From Effrenium voratum (Eukaryota; Sar; Dinophyceae; Suessiales; Symbiodiniaceae): a stretch of 64,000 nucleotides of DNA. The notes under the pieces were generated by a model, which saw only the letters and a list, made by a program, of their open reading frames with translations, had not been told where the DNA came from and did no database searches. Shown here piece by piece: positions 23,547-35,095 of this stretch (positions are counted from its first letter, which is position 1; every line of letters starts with the position of its first letter). Location of the stretch: NCBI GenBank assembly GCA_963377175.1, contig CAUJNA010000491.1:1046572-1110571 (forward strand), in the 5' to 3' direction. The translations under genes and the position numbers were made by a program.

Positions 23547-23741
23547 CGTGAAAAGCTCCCCGTGAGGAGTAGGTGAAGGTAGTAGCGGCTCATTGTGCCA
23601 AGTCGCGCTAGCCAGTGCACGGAGGTATGATTTACCGAAAAAAACTCGCAGGGTGGCTTCGTTGGAAACAGACCAACACCGTCCTCTCTGTCCCCCTGCT
23701 GTTTGAAAAAAGCCTTTGGTCTCAGGCTGTGGCACACACAC
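23547..23741. repeat. microsatellite-flanking repeat, copy A
   Basis: Direct repeat of 24261-24478 lacking about 24 bp present in copy B (around GGTACGTTTTCCCAGG). Both copies run into CACACA at their right end. Confidence 0.85.
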
Positions 23742-24260
23742 TAGGCACCTGAACAGGTGTAACTTGTTTCGCCTTCGACTCAAGCCGGCAAGAGGGCATA
23801 GAACACAGGCCACCCAAGGCCTGCCAAACAAGCACCAGGTGTGAAACCCGCGTGCAAGGAAACATGTGAAACATGACACGTCAGCACCTCCACGCACGGC
23901 CCCGGCCAGACAGTCGCTGTCTGCGGGCCAGGCTGTTTTGGAGAACAAGATCAAAAAGCCCTGGCCACGCTGCGCATTGCAAACCGGCATGACCAGAGTT
24001 CCCTGGTCAGAATCAAGGCATAATGGATCAAGTCAGAATGGATCAAGGCATAAAGGATCAAGGCTTAAGTCGCTCACAGCCCAAGATTGAGCCATCAGGT
24101 CAGATGGATCAAGCGCCTCGTGGAACCCTGGGTGGATCAAGGCTTTTTTGAATCACGTCAAAGCAGTCAGGGCTGATGTTGACATAGTAGGCCTCGCAAG
24201 AGGCTCACGACTGCTCCGCGAGCGGTAGGTCCGAGGACCACGCAGACGGGAAACACATAC

Positions 24261-24478
24261 TGTGAAAAGCTCCCCGTGAGGAGTAGGTGAAGATAGTAGT
24301 GGCTCATTGTGCCAAGTCGCGCTAGCCAGTGCACGGAGGTATGAATTACCGAAAAAACTCGCAGGTACGTTTTCCCAGGATCGGTGTGGTGGCTTCGTTG
24401 GACAGAGACCAACACCGTCCTCTCTGTCCCCCTGCTGTTTGAAGAAAGCCTTTGGTCTCAGGCTGTGGCACACACACA
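24261..24478. repeat. microsatellite-flanking repeat, copy B
   Basis: Near-identical to copy A, including TGAAAAGCTCCCCGTGAGG and GGTCTCAGGCTGTGGCACAC. Its GGTACGTTTTC...TTCGTTGG part also resembles, in inverse orientation, the 880-bp tandem unit near 29440. Confidence 0.8.
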
Positions 24479-25490
24479 CCCAGACACACACACACACACA
24501 CACCGGCAGAGACACACACAGAGAGACATACAAAAAGACACACACACACATAGAGACACACACACAGAGACACACACACAGAGACACGCACACAGAGAGA
24601 CACACAGAGAGACACACAGAGAGACACACAGAGACACACACACACAGAGACACACACAGAGAGACACACAGAGACACACACACAGAGACACAGACACAGA
24701 GACACACACACACACACAGAGACACACACACACAGAGACACACACAGAGACACACACACACAGAGACACACACAGAGACACACACACACAGAGACACACA
24801 CAGACAGACACACACAGAGACACACACACACACAGAGACACACACCCAGAGACGCACACACACAGAGACACACACACACACAGAGCCACACACAGAGACA
24901 CACACACACACAGAGACACACCGAGACACACACACACAGAGACGCACACACAGAGACACACACACACACAGAGACACACAGAGAGACACACAGAGAGACA
25001 CACAGAGAGACACACAGAGAGACACACAGAGAGACACACAGAGAGACACACAGAGACACACACACAGAGACACACACACAGAGACACACAGAGAGACACA
25101 CAGAGAGACACACAGAGAGACACACAGAGAGACACACAGAGACACACACAGAGAGACACACAGAGAGACACAGACACAGAGACACACCGAGAGACACACA
25201 GAGAGACACACAGAGAGACACACAGAGAGACACACACAGAGACACACACAGAGAGACACACACACAGAGACACACAGAGAGACACACAGAGAGACACACA
25301 GAGAGACACACAGACACACACACACACAGAGAGACACACACAGAGACACACACAGAGACACACACACACACACAGACACACAGAGACACACAGGCACACC
25401 CGCACACCCGCACACCCGCACACAGGCACACGTGATCACACACGCCCGCACGCCCGCACGCACGCCTGCACGCACGCACACACACCCACA
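24470..25490. repeat. GACACACAGA microsatellite array
   Basis: About 1 kb of CACAGAGA/CACACACA units ending in ACACCCGC and CACGCCTG variants. Long ORFs in every frame are artefacts. Confidence 0.95.
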
Positions 25491-28400
25491 CACAGTTGCA
25501 AATAGTGGGAACCCCGGATTCACAAACAGCTGTTGATTTATAGGTCTCCCTCTTCGTGTGGATTCATCACCTTCGGAGGGCACACCCCTATTACTAGGAC
25601 GCATTCTATTTCGATCCGGGGTCAACATTACCATCCAAAAGGGAGCTCACCATTCACTGCAAAAGGGACCACTTGCGGAACCCAAGGTGAGCAACCCAGA
25701 CTTTGAGAAACAAACTGCTGCTTGCCAGGAATCGGAGCTTCGCGCGCCCTGGCGGTCTCGACCGCCATAGAAGCGGCGGTCAGGTCATTGCCGCGGGGTG
25801 ACGGGGAAACTAGTACCAGGTGCGTGCAGTTCTTTCAAGCACTTGCCCAAACGACATGGGTGGCTCGTCTGTTGAGGGCGCCCTTAAGGGAAACCAAAAG
25901 GAACACCACCTTTTTGGGGGTCCCAAAACAAAAAGACAAACTCACGTAGTACTAAAGGCCTGACCTTTTGGGGCTGTGACCAAAGGTTGATAAACCCAGG
26001 GAGGAGCAAACGCTCTACCTTGGACAACTGAGTTTGTTCCAAAATCAAATCCAAATAGGGGGTCAATCACATTTCGAGTCGGACTCACGTTCTCTTCTGC
26101 AACACCAATTGAGTTGGCTTCACCCAATCCCGCAAATCGCCCTTGCGCCCTTGCAAAGCTGGCAGGCAAATGATGCCACTACAAGAACCTCTCGACATTC
26201 GAGTGCTCCTGCTCCTGTCACAAAAATGCAAAATGCACAACGTAGCTCTTCGCAACCCTTGCCCCTGTATGCGACGCCTACCTTTTGAGCCAGGCATCTC
26301 TCTTGGCCAGAGGAAGTTCTCCTTTTAATTTGCGTCATAGTCAAACCTGATACCATCATGGTTTGCCCAACCCCTGTAAAGAATCAAAAGCGCGGCAAAC
26401 CGCACCTAACATGGTTAGGGCTACCCCCAAACTTAATCCACCCGGGTGTGGATTGTGCCGCCCGCTATCGAAGAACCCACAACTGACCCACAACTAGAAG
26501 GTGTCCAGAGGAAATGTCATCTTCAGAAGGGGGGCTGCCTGCTTCTCACCGTGCTGCGGGTCTATTGGGCAAGAAGATTGAACCTGTACGTGTGGCTTGC
26601 CCCCACTCAAACTCCACCAAAAACGAAGTTGTCATCAATCAATTGGCGCTTTGCGCAAGTGAGTCTGTCAACTATTGGATCCAACCAACAAATGGCTACT
26701 CGCGAGTCTCATTCTTGTTCGCTTTTCCCAGTTGGCCCACTTGTTTCATGAGGGTGGGAATATGCCAGGCCTGGACAAAACGGAGTATGAACATGGGCTT
26801 TGGAATTCTGGGACAGGCAGCCAACCGCAATTCAATTGGGGTTCGCTCCCTTTTCGTCTTACCTTCGGTTCAGGTGGCTTCTTAATCCACAGAGGGGGAA
26901 ATTCATCTCACCTGTTCCGCACTCTGCTTGAACGAGCTAAGCGTACCTAACACAATCATGAAGCCGTCAGAAACCAAGTGCTGTATTCACTTGAACAACA
27001 GCTGAATCGCCCTGGGCCTCTCGCTGGGAAGTTGCCCGGCCCCATGCTGCCATTTTAGAAATGGAGGGTGCCCACCTATGTAAACTAGCTGTTCTTGACT
27101 GATTGCATGGTTTCGTCTGCACTGTCTGGCAACTCTTTTTTGAGCTCCTCTTCTTCGCTAAGCTCTCCATGGCGGATATAAATGACCATCATCACAGTAA
27201 AGGACGATGTTCACATGGTACTAGAGGTTGACCCAGCTGGGACCCCAGTTCGTCTATCTTCCTGGCTGGCATGTAGCCAATTGGGAAAGCAATCCTGCAC
27301 GAAAACAAGACTTGCTACGGTTCGACCAAAAAAAACATCTTCAACTGGCAACGAATCAAACGCTCACAGCCTGAATCATGAAAGCTCATCATACCTCATG
27401 TGGTTGCTGAGGTTTTACCACCTGGTGGGCAAATGTCAACAGTTGACGCTGCGCGTCTGACAACTCCGGACCAAGTTGACAGTGTGTGCTGAGGTGCTGA
27501 GAAGATCCGCACCAACTGATAGCCGGTTTCCATGCGCATGGGCATCGAAGATTCATCACAAACCGACAGCCCATGAAACAGTTGCTCGCCAAGGACGCCT
27601 CAGCTTGGAGAACCGGAAAGGCTCACCTTTGGCCTTGACGAAAGCATGCCAAACAAGCGCACCCGAAAAGATGAATTGGCCGGCTTGCTTTGGACCGGGC
27701 TCGCGTTTTCTCGCTCATCTCAAACGCCGAATGGTCATGAAAAAAGGAGGGCGCAAAAAAGGGGACCGGGTGGAACTGGGTTGGGTCTTCTACCCTGTCC
27801 TTTCTGGCTTGCCCTTTCCTTCGGGTCCGCAGGTGAAACCTCGATGGCCCCGCGCGACAGCACACGAAGGTACGATGCGACGTCAGTAGCCCCAGTCCAA
27901 CGGTCCTGAGTAGAAAATCCAGGTCCGACTGGTCAAACACATACAATTTTCCGGCCTTCCCACATACACTTTCTTGTGCCAACAATCCTTGTACATGCTG
28001 CATATTCAGTTGGAGGCGTTCGCTTGGGAGCCGGTTCGCTCGGTTTCCACTTACCCCGTGTGGATCCCGGTGGTGAAACTGTAAAACATCAGGACCGAAC
28101 AAAACAAAGTCAGCCCCCCTTCAGTTGGCAACCATCTAACCAGCCCGCCTTGTGACAGGCAGCTGCGACATAGACTTTTGTTGGTTTTGCCACCCCTTGG
28201 CCAAAAGGTTCAGCTGATTTTCATCTACTATCCGTCCTTCAAAAAGTTGCAGAGCCCCGGATGAAGAGAATCTCCACCAAACAGGGCGGGTGATTTCTGG
28301 TACCAGCTGCGGCTGCTATTGAACAGGGGTGGTTTCACTGAGTTTCATCGCCGTCGCATCAGCTGCCCTTCACGCAGTCGGATGGATCGGATTGACTTTT

Positions 28401-29339
28401 CGGCGCCAGTGTGGTTGCAGTCTAGCTTAGCAAAGCACATTTATTGGGTGGGGATTGTTCAATTTAAGTAAAGTATCCTTTGCGTTATCAAGAACACATG
28501 TTTGGCACAAGCTGAGCAGGTTGGGTGTAAAAGCTTGGAAGCAGGGAGCCCTGCGCCATAAAAAATTGCTGCAGAAGTGAGCGGAAAGCCAAAAGGGCTT
28601 CTTGCCGCATGTGTAGCAAGGGAGCTGTCCGCTACAAACCTCCAGCTAGCCAGTTTGATTGAAGGAAGGGTCCCCTCAACCTCCTTTCGACATGGATCAG
28701 CCGTAAAGGTCTACTCGATTGACTCCATGAAAGCGACATCCTCAAATTGAACTGGAACGCGTCCAGAAAACATAAGTGAAACCCGCAGCTGTTTTCTTGA
28801 ACAACTTTGAGGGACCCAAATTGGCCCTCTGACCTACGGTTTTGCGGAGACCGATCTGAGGAGCTCGCGTCCACCAGCCTCATCCACAAAGGCATAGTTG
28901 AAGTTCAGGCCTGATGATTGGATCCACTTCTCTTCTATGGGTGGAGGCTAAGATGGAATGGGGGGAGTCCTTGCACCCCCACCGAGGTGAGAGGGATAGC
29001 CTCCCAAACTGATGGAAATGAAGCCTTGAGAAGAGTGTTCAGGCCTGATCAACGGCTATCAGCGGTTGGTGCTAAACGGACAACTGGACAGGCCACGGCG
29101 CCTGCGTACCCCCCAAGCAAAAGTATGTCCCCAAACTCCGAAAGGAGAGCTTGTGAGTATCTTTGATCCTCGGTTTGGGGTTTGTGGTTTCAATGTTCAG
29201 TGTGGGATTGGTGTGCGAAATCTTCAAGTGTCCATGGTGGGGACTTCCTGTAGACTCTTGAGCAGAAACAACCACACCCTTAAAACGGGGCTCTGATCTT
29301 GAAGCAGCTCTCTTTCGGTGTTCATATCTTAGCTTACAG
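25491..29339. other. intergenic or intronic DNA
   Basis: No confirmed gene. A GC-rich minus-strand patch at 25735-25795 (GNDLTAASMAVETARAREAP) is a weak exon candidate. The remainder shows no recognisable repeat or RNA. Confidence 0.4.
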
Positions 29340-29361
29340 GTGTGTGTGTGTGTGTGTGTGC
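29340..29361. repeat. GT microsatellite
   Basis: Short GT run that forms the left boundary of the 880-bp tandem duplication. Confidence 0.8.
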
Positions 29362-30242
29362 GCCGTCCTGGATCACGGACGATAAAAACCCGGCGGGGGG
29401 CCACCGGGGACCAGGGGGGGCGGTGGCCAACGAAGACCCCCCTCTGGTCCCGTGAAAACGTACCCGCTGTTGGTCCCTTTGTTTTTGTGATGTTGGGTCC
29501 CCAAAAGTCGCTGTCTGCTTCCTTTGTTGTTGATGCCAAGGGAAGCCAAGGGTTTCTTGCTGTCTTGTCTGCGAGTGAAGCCACTCGAGATAAGTGTGTA
29601 TACCCACGGCCTGTCCGACATGGCGCCGTGGGCTGGACTCGCCATATGCGGGAGCCCCCTGCGAGGGGATGACGTTCAAAAGTTCAAGTTCAGTTCGCAT
29701 TCGCATTGCACTGCCTGCATTTTGAACAAGGCAGCTCTCATGAGGTATCAGGCTCCGGCAGCTTCATTCGCATTGCACTGCCTGCATCTTGAACAAGGCA
29801 GCTCTCATGAGGTATCAGGCTCCGGCAGCTTCATGCGCGAGTGACAAGCCGGTCAGACACCGACTTTGCAGTTCATTGATTCACGCTCTGCGCTGACTCA
29901 GATCAGTTCAATTCACTTTCACGTTCATGCGATGCCTTGATGTGTGCTTGGGTTTTTTCGTCTTTGAAAATCTTTTTGCTGTTGCCGCGGGGTTTTTGGC
30001 GGTCCCCTGGTGGAATTCCCTCTGTGTGGCTTTTTGTGTGCTCGGGTTTTTTGTCCTTGAAAACCTTTTGCTGTTGCTGCGGGTTTTTGGAGGTCCCCTG
30101 GTGGAATTCCCTCTGCTTGGTTTTGTGCGCCCGGTTTTTCGTCTTTGAAAATCTTTTGCCGTTGCCGCGGGGTTTTTGGCGGTCCCCTGGTGGAATTCCC
30201 TCTGTGGTTCGTGTCCGCCCCACCGGGGCTTTGTGTGTGTGT
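29362..30242. repeat. 880-bp tandem duplication, unit 1
   Basis: Begins GCCGTCCTGGATCACGGACG. It contains two 67-bp direct repeats (29695-29832 region) and three 85-bp repeats (about 29950-30210, each ending GGTCCCCTGGTGGAATTCCC). Unit 2 starts at 30243. Confidence 0.9.
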
Positions 30243-31122
30243 GCCGTCCTGGATCACGGACGATAAAAACCCGGCGGGGGGCCACCGGGGACCAGGGGGG
30301 GCGGTGGCCAACGAAGACCCCCCTCTGGTCCCGTGAAAACGTACCCGCTGTTGGTCCCTTTGTTTTTGTGATGTTGGGTCCCCAAAAGTCGCTGTCTGCT
30401 TCCTTTGTTGTTGATGCCAAGGGAAGCCAAGGGTTTCTTGCTGTCTTGTCTGCGAGTGAAGCCACTCGAGATAAGTGTGTATACCCACGGCCTGTCCGAC
30501 ATGGCGCCGTGGGCTGGACTCGCCATATGCGGGAGCCCCCTGCGAGGGGATGACGTTCAAAAGTTCAAGTTCAGTTCGCATTCGCATTGCACTGCCTGCA
30601 TTTTGAACAAGGCAGCTCTCATGAGGTATCAGGCTCCGGCAGCTTCATTCGCATTGCACTGCCTGCATCTTGAACAAGGCAGCTCTCATGAGGTATCAGG
30701 CTCCGGCAGCTTCATGCGCGAGTGACAAGCCGGTCAGACACCGACTTTGCAGTTCATTGATTCACGCTCTGCGCTGACTCAGATCAGTTCAATTCACTTT
30801 CACGTTCATGCGATGCCTTGATGTGTGCTTGGGTTTTTCGTCTTTGAAAATCTTGTGCTGTTGCCGCGGGGTTTTTGGCGGTCCCCTGGTGGAATTCCCT
30901 CTGTGTGGCTTTTTGTGTGCTCGGGTTTTTCGTCCTTGAAAACCTTTTGCTGTTGCTGCGGGTTTTTGGAGGTCCCCTGGTGGAATTCCCTCTGCTTGGT
31001 TTTGTGCGCCCGGTTTTTCGTCTTTGAAAATCTTTTGCTGTTGCCGCGGGGTTTTTGGGGTCCCCTGGTGGAATTCCCTCTGTGTGGTTCGTGTCCGCCC
31101 CACCGGGGCTTTGTGTGTGTGT
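30243..31122. repeat. 880-bp tandem duplication, unit 2
   Basis: Nearly identical to unit 1 over its whole length, with small differences in the 85-bp subrepeats. Identical reading frames in the two units reflect recent duplication and are not evidence of coding. Confidence 0.9.
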
Positions 31123-31354
31123 GCCGTCCTGGATCACGGACGATAAAAACCCGGCGGGGGGCCACCGGGGACCAGGGGGGGCGGTGGCCAACGAAGACCC
31201 CCCTCTGGTCCCGTGAAAACGTACCCGCTGTTGGTCCCTTTGTTTTTGTGATGTTGGGTCCCCAAAAGTCGCTGTCTGCTTCCTTTGTTGTTGATGCCAA
31301 GGGAAGCCAAGGGTTTCTTGCTGTCTTGTCTGCGAGTGAAGCCACTCGAGATAA

Positions 31355-31360
<6 letters not shown>
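31123..31360. repeat. 880-bp tandem duplication, partial unit 3
   Basis: Identical to the first roughly 235 bp of the unit, then diverges exactly at GATAAGTGTGT into a GTGC microsatellite. Confidence 0.9.
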
Positions 31361-32813
<1,453 letters not shown>

Positions 32814-32815
32814 GA

Positions 32816-32835
32816 GTGACAGAATGCCCTGTCAC
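32816..32835. other. 7-bp-stem hairpin at the pLTR 5' end
   Basis: GTGACAG - AATGCC - CTGTCAC, perfect stem, repeated at the same place in the right repeat. Could be an RNA recognition structure for the RT. Confidence 0.6.
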
Positions 32836-32867
32836 CACCCTTTCGGTTTCTCAGCAGGGGGGTCACC

Positions 32868-32912
32868 CGCAGTCACGACCGGTGACCCAACGAAGAGGGT
32901 CGTGACCTGCGC
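32868..32912. other. imperfect hairpin in the pLTR
   Basis: CGCAG(T)CACGACC pairs with GGTCGTGACCTGCG across a 17-nt loop with one bulge. An overlapping alternative GGTCACC/GGTGACC pairing exists, so the fold could switch. Confidence 0.5.
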
Positions 32913-33149
32913 TGATATCTGACCTGATCAGTCAGACGTACCTGCCGAGATGGTTGTGTTGTTCTGAATGTCCTTTTGGTCCCCCCCTGAACTGCCGTTG
33001 CTTCTGTGTGTGTCCCTGTTAAAGTAACTACAGGGAAGCCAAGCGTTATGCGAGTCGAACCTCATCATACTCGAGACTTATCAGTTGTACTCGAGACTCA
33101 TCAGTTGTACTCGAAAGATTAGCACTCTCCATTTGGAGTTTAAGTGTGT

Positions 33150-33448
33150 ACACCCCATTCGTGGGGAATCCTCGGGTGTACCCATTGTGTGACCCCGGGC
33201 CGGCTCTGTCGGAAAATTTGACCTCAACGTGCTTATCATAGAACAGCGGAATTTCACATTTAACCAGGAACGAGGTTTCACTAAAGGGAAGACAGCGGTC
33301 AGATCATAGAGACGTCTCACCACTGATGTTTGCGTTTGCTTGCCATTTGTTGGATTCGTTGATACCTTGCCGTTGCATGGATTTGCTTGTTGTCTGATAC
33401 GTGTCTCTCAAGATGGAAGCGTGAAGATTGAGAGTCGATTGTGTAACC
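33150..33448 (+). other. internal 5' leader of the element
   Basis: Follows the left repeat and precedes ORF1. It contains TTGCTTG at 33336-33342 and 33383-33389, then a pyrimidine-rich GTGTCTCTCAAG. Immediately after this AG lies a four-codon upstream reading frame ATG-GAA-GCG-TGA (33413-33424), 24 nt before the ORF1 ATG. Confidence 0.5.
33383..33412 (+). promoter_or_regulatory. candidate trans-splice acceptor for ORF1
   Basis: TTGCTTG followed by TGTCTGATACGTGTCTCTCAAG. Same layout as upstream of the other element genes; AG at 33411-33412. Confidence 0.45.
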
Positions 33449-34288
33449 ATGTCTCGACGTGATGATCGTGATAGATCCAGGACTCGGCGCAGACGTGATC
33501 GGAGTGCTTCTCCTCAGGCTCGTAAAGCACACCGACGTGAACACAATGACCACCACGTCTCGGAAGGCATGGATTGGAACAACCTGGTATCTTGGCAACA
33601 CAATTCCGGCTACAACTCTGCCAACAATTTCCCGATGATGCCCACCAATTTTCAATCGACTCATAGTCCCACACAGCAATTCCAACATCCAGCAATCAAC
33701 TACATGATGCCGATCCCTCCAGACCCCACGCCAACGAAGTTCATGCCACCCGTGATGCCACCACCGGTCACTACCCCGCAACCTACACCGCCACCTGGAC
33801 CTCCTGCGGCTCTACCGGTTCGTCCTCAGAAAGCCTGGCTTACACCATCGCCTGACTGGACACCTGGAGAGGGCATGTTTGATGTCAATCAGCTCTACAA
33901 CTTCAGCCTGCCCATGACCGTTGCCAACACTCCGCATGGCAACCTGCGCGACATGTCAGGCATGGATATTCGTGACGTTCGCCTGGTTCAGGTTATTCAT
34001 GGGGGCCTCACCAACTGGCTGCTCCGACCGTTCGCTCACGGCAGATTCGTGACATGGGAAGGCTTTCGCACTCGCACCGAGGCCTTACTTTGGAGTACCT
34101 GTTCCAAACTACTACGACGATCACAGTCGATCAACCTGCTCACCCTGGAAAAGGACCTTGCCAACTCGCTGGGTCTCAACATCGATGACTTCAATCAGCG
34201 GATCAAGGTTCATGACCATTTGGCCAGCTTGGTACTTCAATTTCTTCAGCAACACCACCTCTCTCACACCTTCCACCCAGACAGATGA
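33449..34288 (+). CDS. ORF1a: RS- and proline-rich gag-like protein
   Basis: 279 codons from an ACC-ATG start at 33449. Residues 2-21 form an arginine/serine-rich head (SRRDDRDRSRTRRRRDRSAS), about 87-128 are proline-rich, and from about 160 the protein becomes ordered, with helices including LVQVIHGGLTNWLLRPFAHG. A basic, disordered head and a compact helical tail suit an RNA-binding structural protein like the ORF1/Gag of retroelements, but I recognise no named family. The frame stops at TGA (34286-34288), while the +1 frame continues open for 200 codons (see 34158-34913). A leader with the acceptor-like AG at 33412 precedes it. Confidence 0.7.
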   Translation: MSRRDDRDRSRTRRRRDRSASPQARKAHRREHNDHHVSEGMDWNNLVSWQHNSGYNSANNFPMMPTNFQSTHSPTQQFQHPAINYMMPIPPDPTPTKFMPPVMPPPVTTPQPTPPPGPPAALPVRPQKAWLTPSPDWTPGEGMFDVNQLYNFSLPMTVANTPHGNLRDMSGMDIRDVRLVQVIHGGLTNWLLRPFAHGRFVTWEGFRTRTEALLWSTCSKLLRRSQSINLLTLEKDLANSLGLNIDDFNQRIKVHDHLASLVLQFLQQHHLSHTFHPDR

Positions 34289-34913
34289 CATGGTCAAGAA
34301 GTACAATGATCTAAATCGTGCGCATGAGCTGCTCCAGGCTCAGTATTCAGCATCGCTGCGCGCTTCGACCTCTCCCACGATGGCAAGCCAGAAAGATGAT
34401 GCAGAGTTGGTTACACCGCCACCGGTCAACCACACACAATCCTCGTCACCTGCCAGCTCCCTCCCTACAGCCAGCGCAGCGGCCCTTGATGGCAAGTCGT
34501 TTGATAGCGCGGTGCAACCCCGGATCATTCAGTCTCTTCACGGAGTGTCTTCACCGCCGTCCAAGCCGGCGGCGTCACAATTGCTCACCATGCACAGCAC
34601 GCCGGAAGAAGTTGTCAAGTACTACACATGGACCAGTGACCAGCCACGCCTTTATCTCAAGCAATCGCCCACAACCACGACTTTGACGTCACTGGTCAAG
34701 TGGGCCAATCACCCGTCCCGGCTCAACGGCAACAAGTCATTAGATTCCATGGCGACGCAGCTCCTTCAAGCGCGTCAACGCATGCCGAAAGGCGACGCAC
34801 CTACTCTCGGGGCGATGGCGGCTTCGTGGGGACTGGAGCCCGGCTATCTCACCAAGCTCACTGAGAAGGCATTGAGTCACCTCATCGTGACCGCTCGCTT
34901 ACTCAGCGGATGA
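34158..34913 (+). CDS. ORF1b: continuation of the gag-like protein in the +1 frame
   Basis: This frame has no ATG near its start and is open from at least 34158, overlapping ORF1a by about 130 nt. A shift of +1 near or at the TGA of ORF1a gives DMVKKYNDLNRAHELLQAQ, a helical, coiled-coil-like segment. Next come a low-complexity Ser/Pro/Thr linker (about 34370-34590) and a helical C-terminus (PEEVVKYYTW ... LGAMAASWGLEPGYLTKLTE). Coding character is supported by composition and by the lack of stops to 34911. Either a frameshift mutation, a programmed +1 shift or a missed splice explains it. Confidence 0.6.
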   Translation: MPTRWVSTSMTSISGSRFMTIWPAWYFNFFSNTTSLTPSTQTDDMVKKYNDLNRAHELLQAQYSASLRASTSPTMASQKDDAELVTPPPVNHTQSSSPASSLPTASAAALDGKSFDSAVQPRIIQSLHGVSSPPSKPAASQLLTMHSTPEEVVKYYTWTSDQPRLYLKQSPTTTTLTSLVKWANHPSRLNGNKSLDSMATQLLQARQRMPKGDAPTLGAMAASWGLEPGYLTKLTEKALSHLIVTARLLSG

Positions 34914-35031
34914 GCAGGCATCTTAACGACCTTCGTTCTCTTATGAGCCCGGAGCGGCAACCGTGTCACGGATGAGTCAAGGTTAAAACTCGTCCGTCAT
35001 CTTTTTGCGTTGCATCAGTTTGATCTTGTGC

Positions 35032-35073
35032 TTGGTTGTGCTTGCATTGCCTTGTGCGTGATTGTCTGTGCAG
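35032..35073 (+). promoter_or_regulatory. candidate trans-splice acceptor for the RT gene
   Basis: TTGGTTGTGCTTGCATTGCCTTG, then TGCGTGATTGTCTGTGCAG. AG at 35072-35073 is 22 nt before the RT ATG. Confidence 0.5.
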
Positions 35074-35095
35074 CTTGTATCCATGTCGCCGCCTT

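Noticed and set aside
22687..25634. ORFs of 240-490 residues on both strands
   Set aside because: They consist of Thr/His/Arg or Val/Cys/Ser repeats produced by CA/GACA microsatellites and are open in all frames; no coding signal.
29329..30587. Repeated ORFs of 90-220 residues in the 880-bp units
   Set aside because: The frames are the same in each unit only because the DNA is duplicated. They are open on both strands and show no motif or splice signal.
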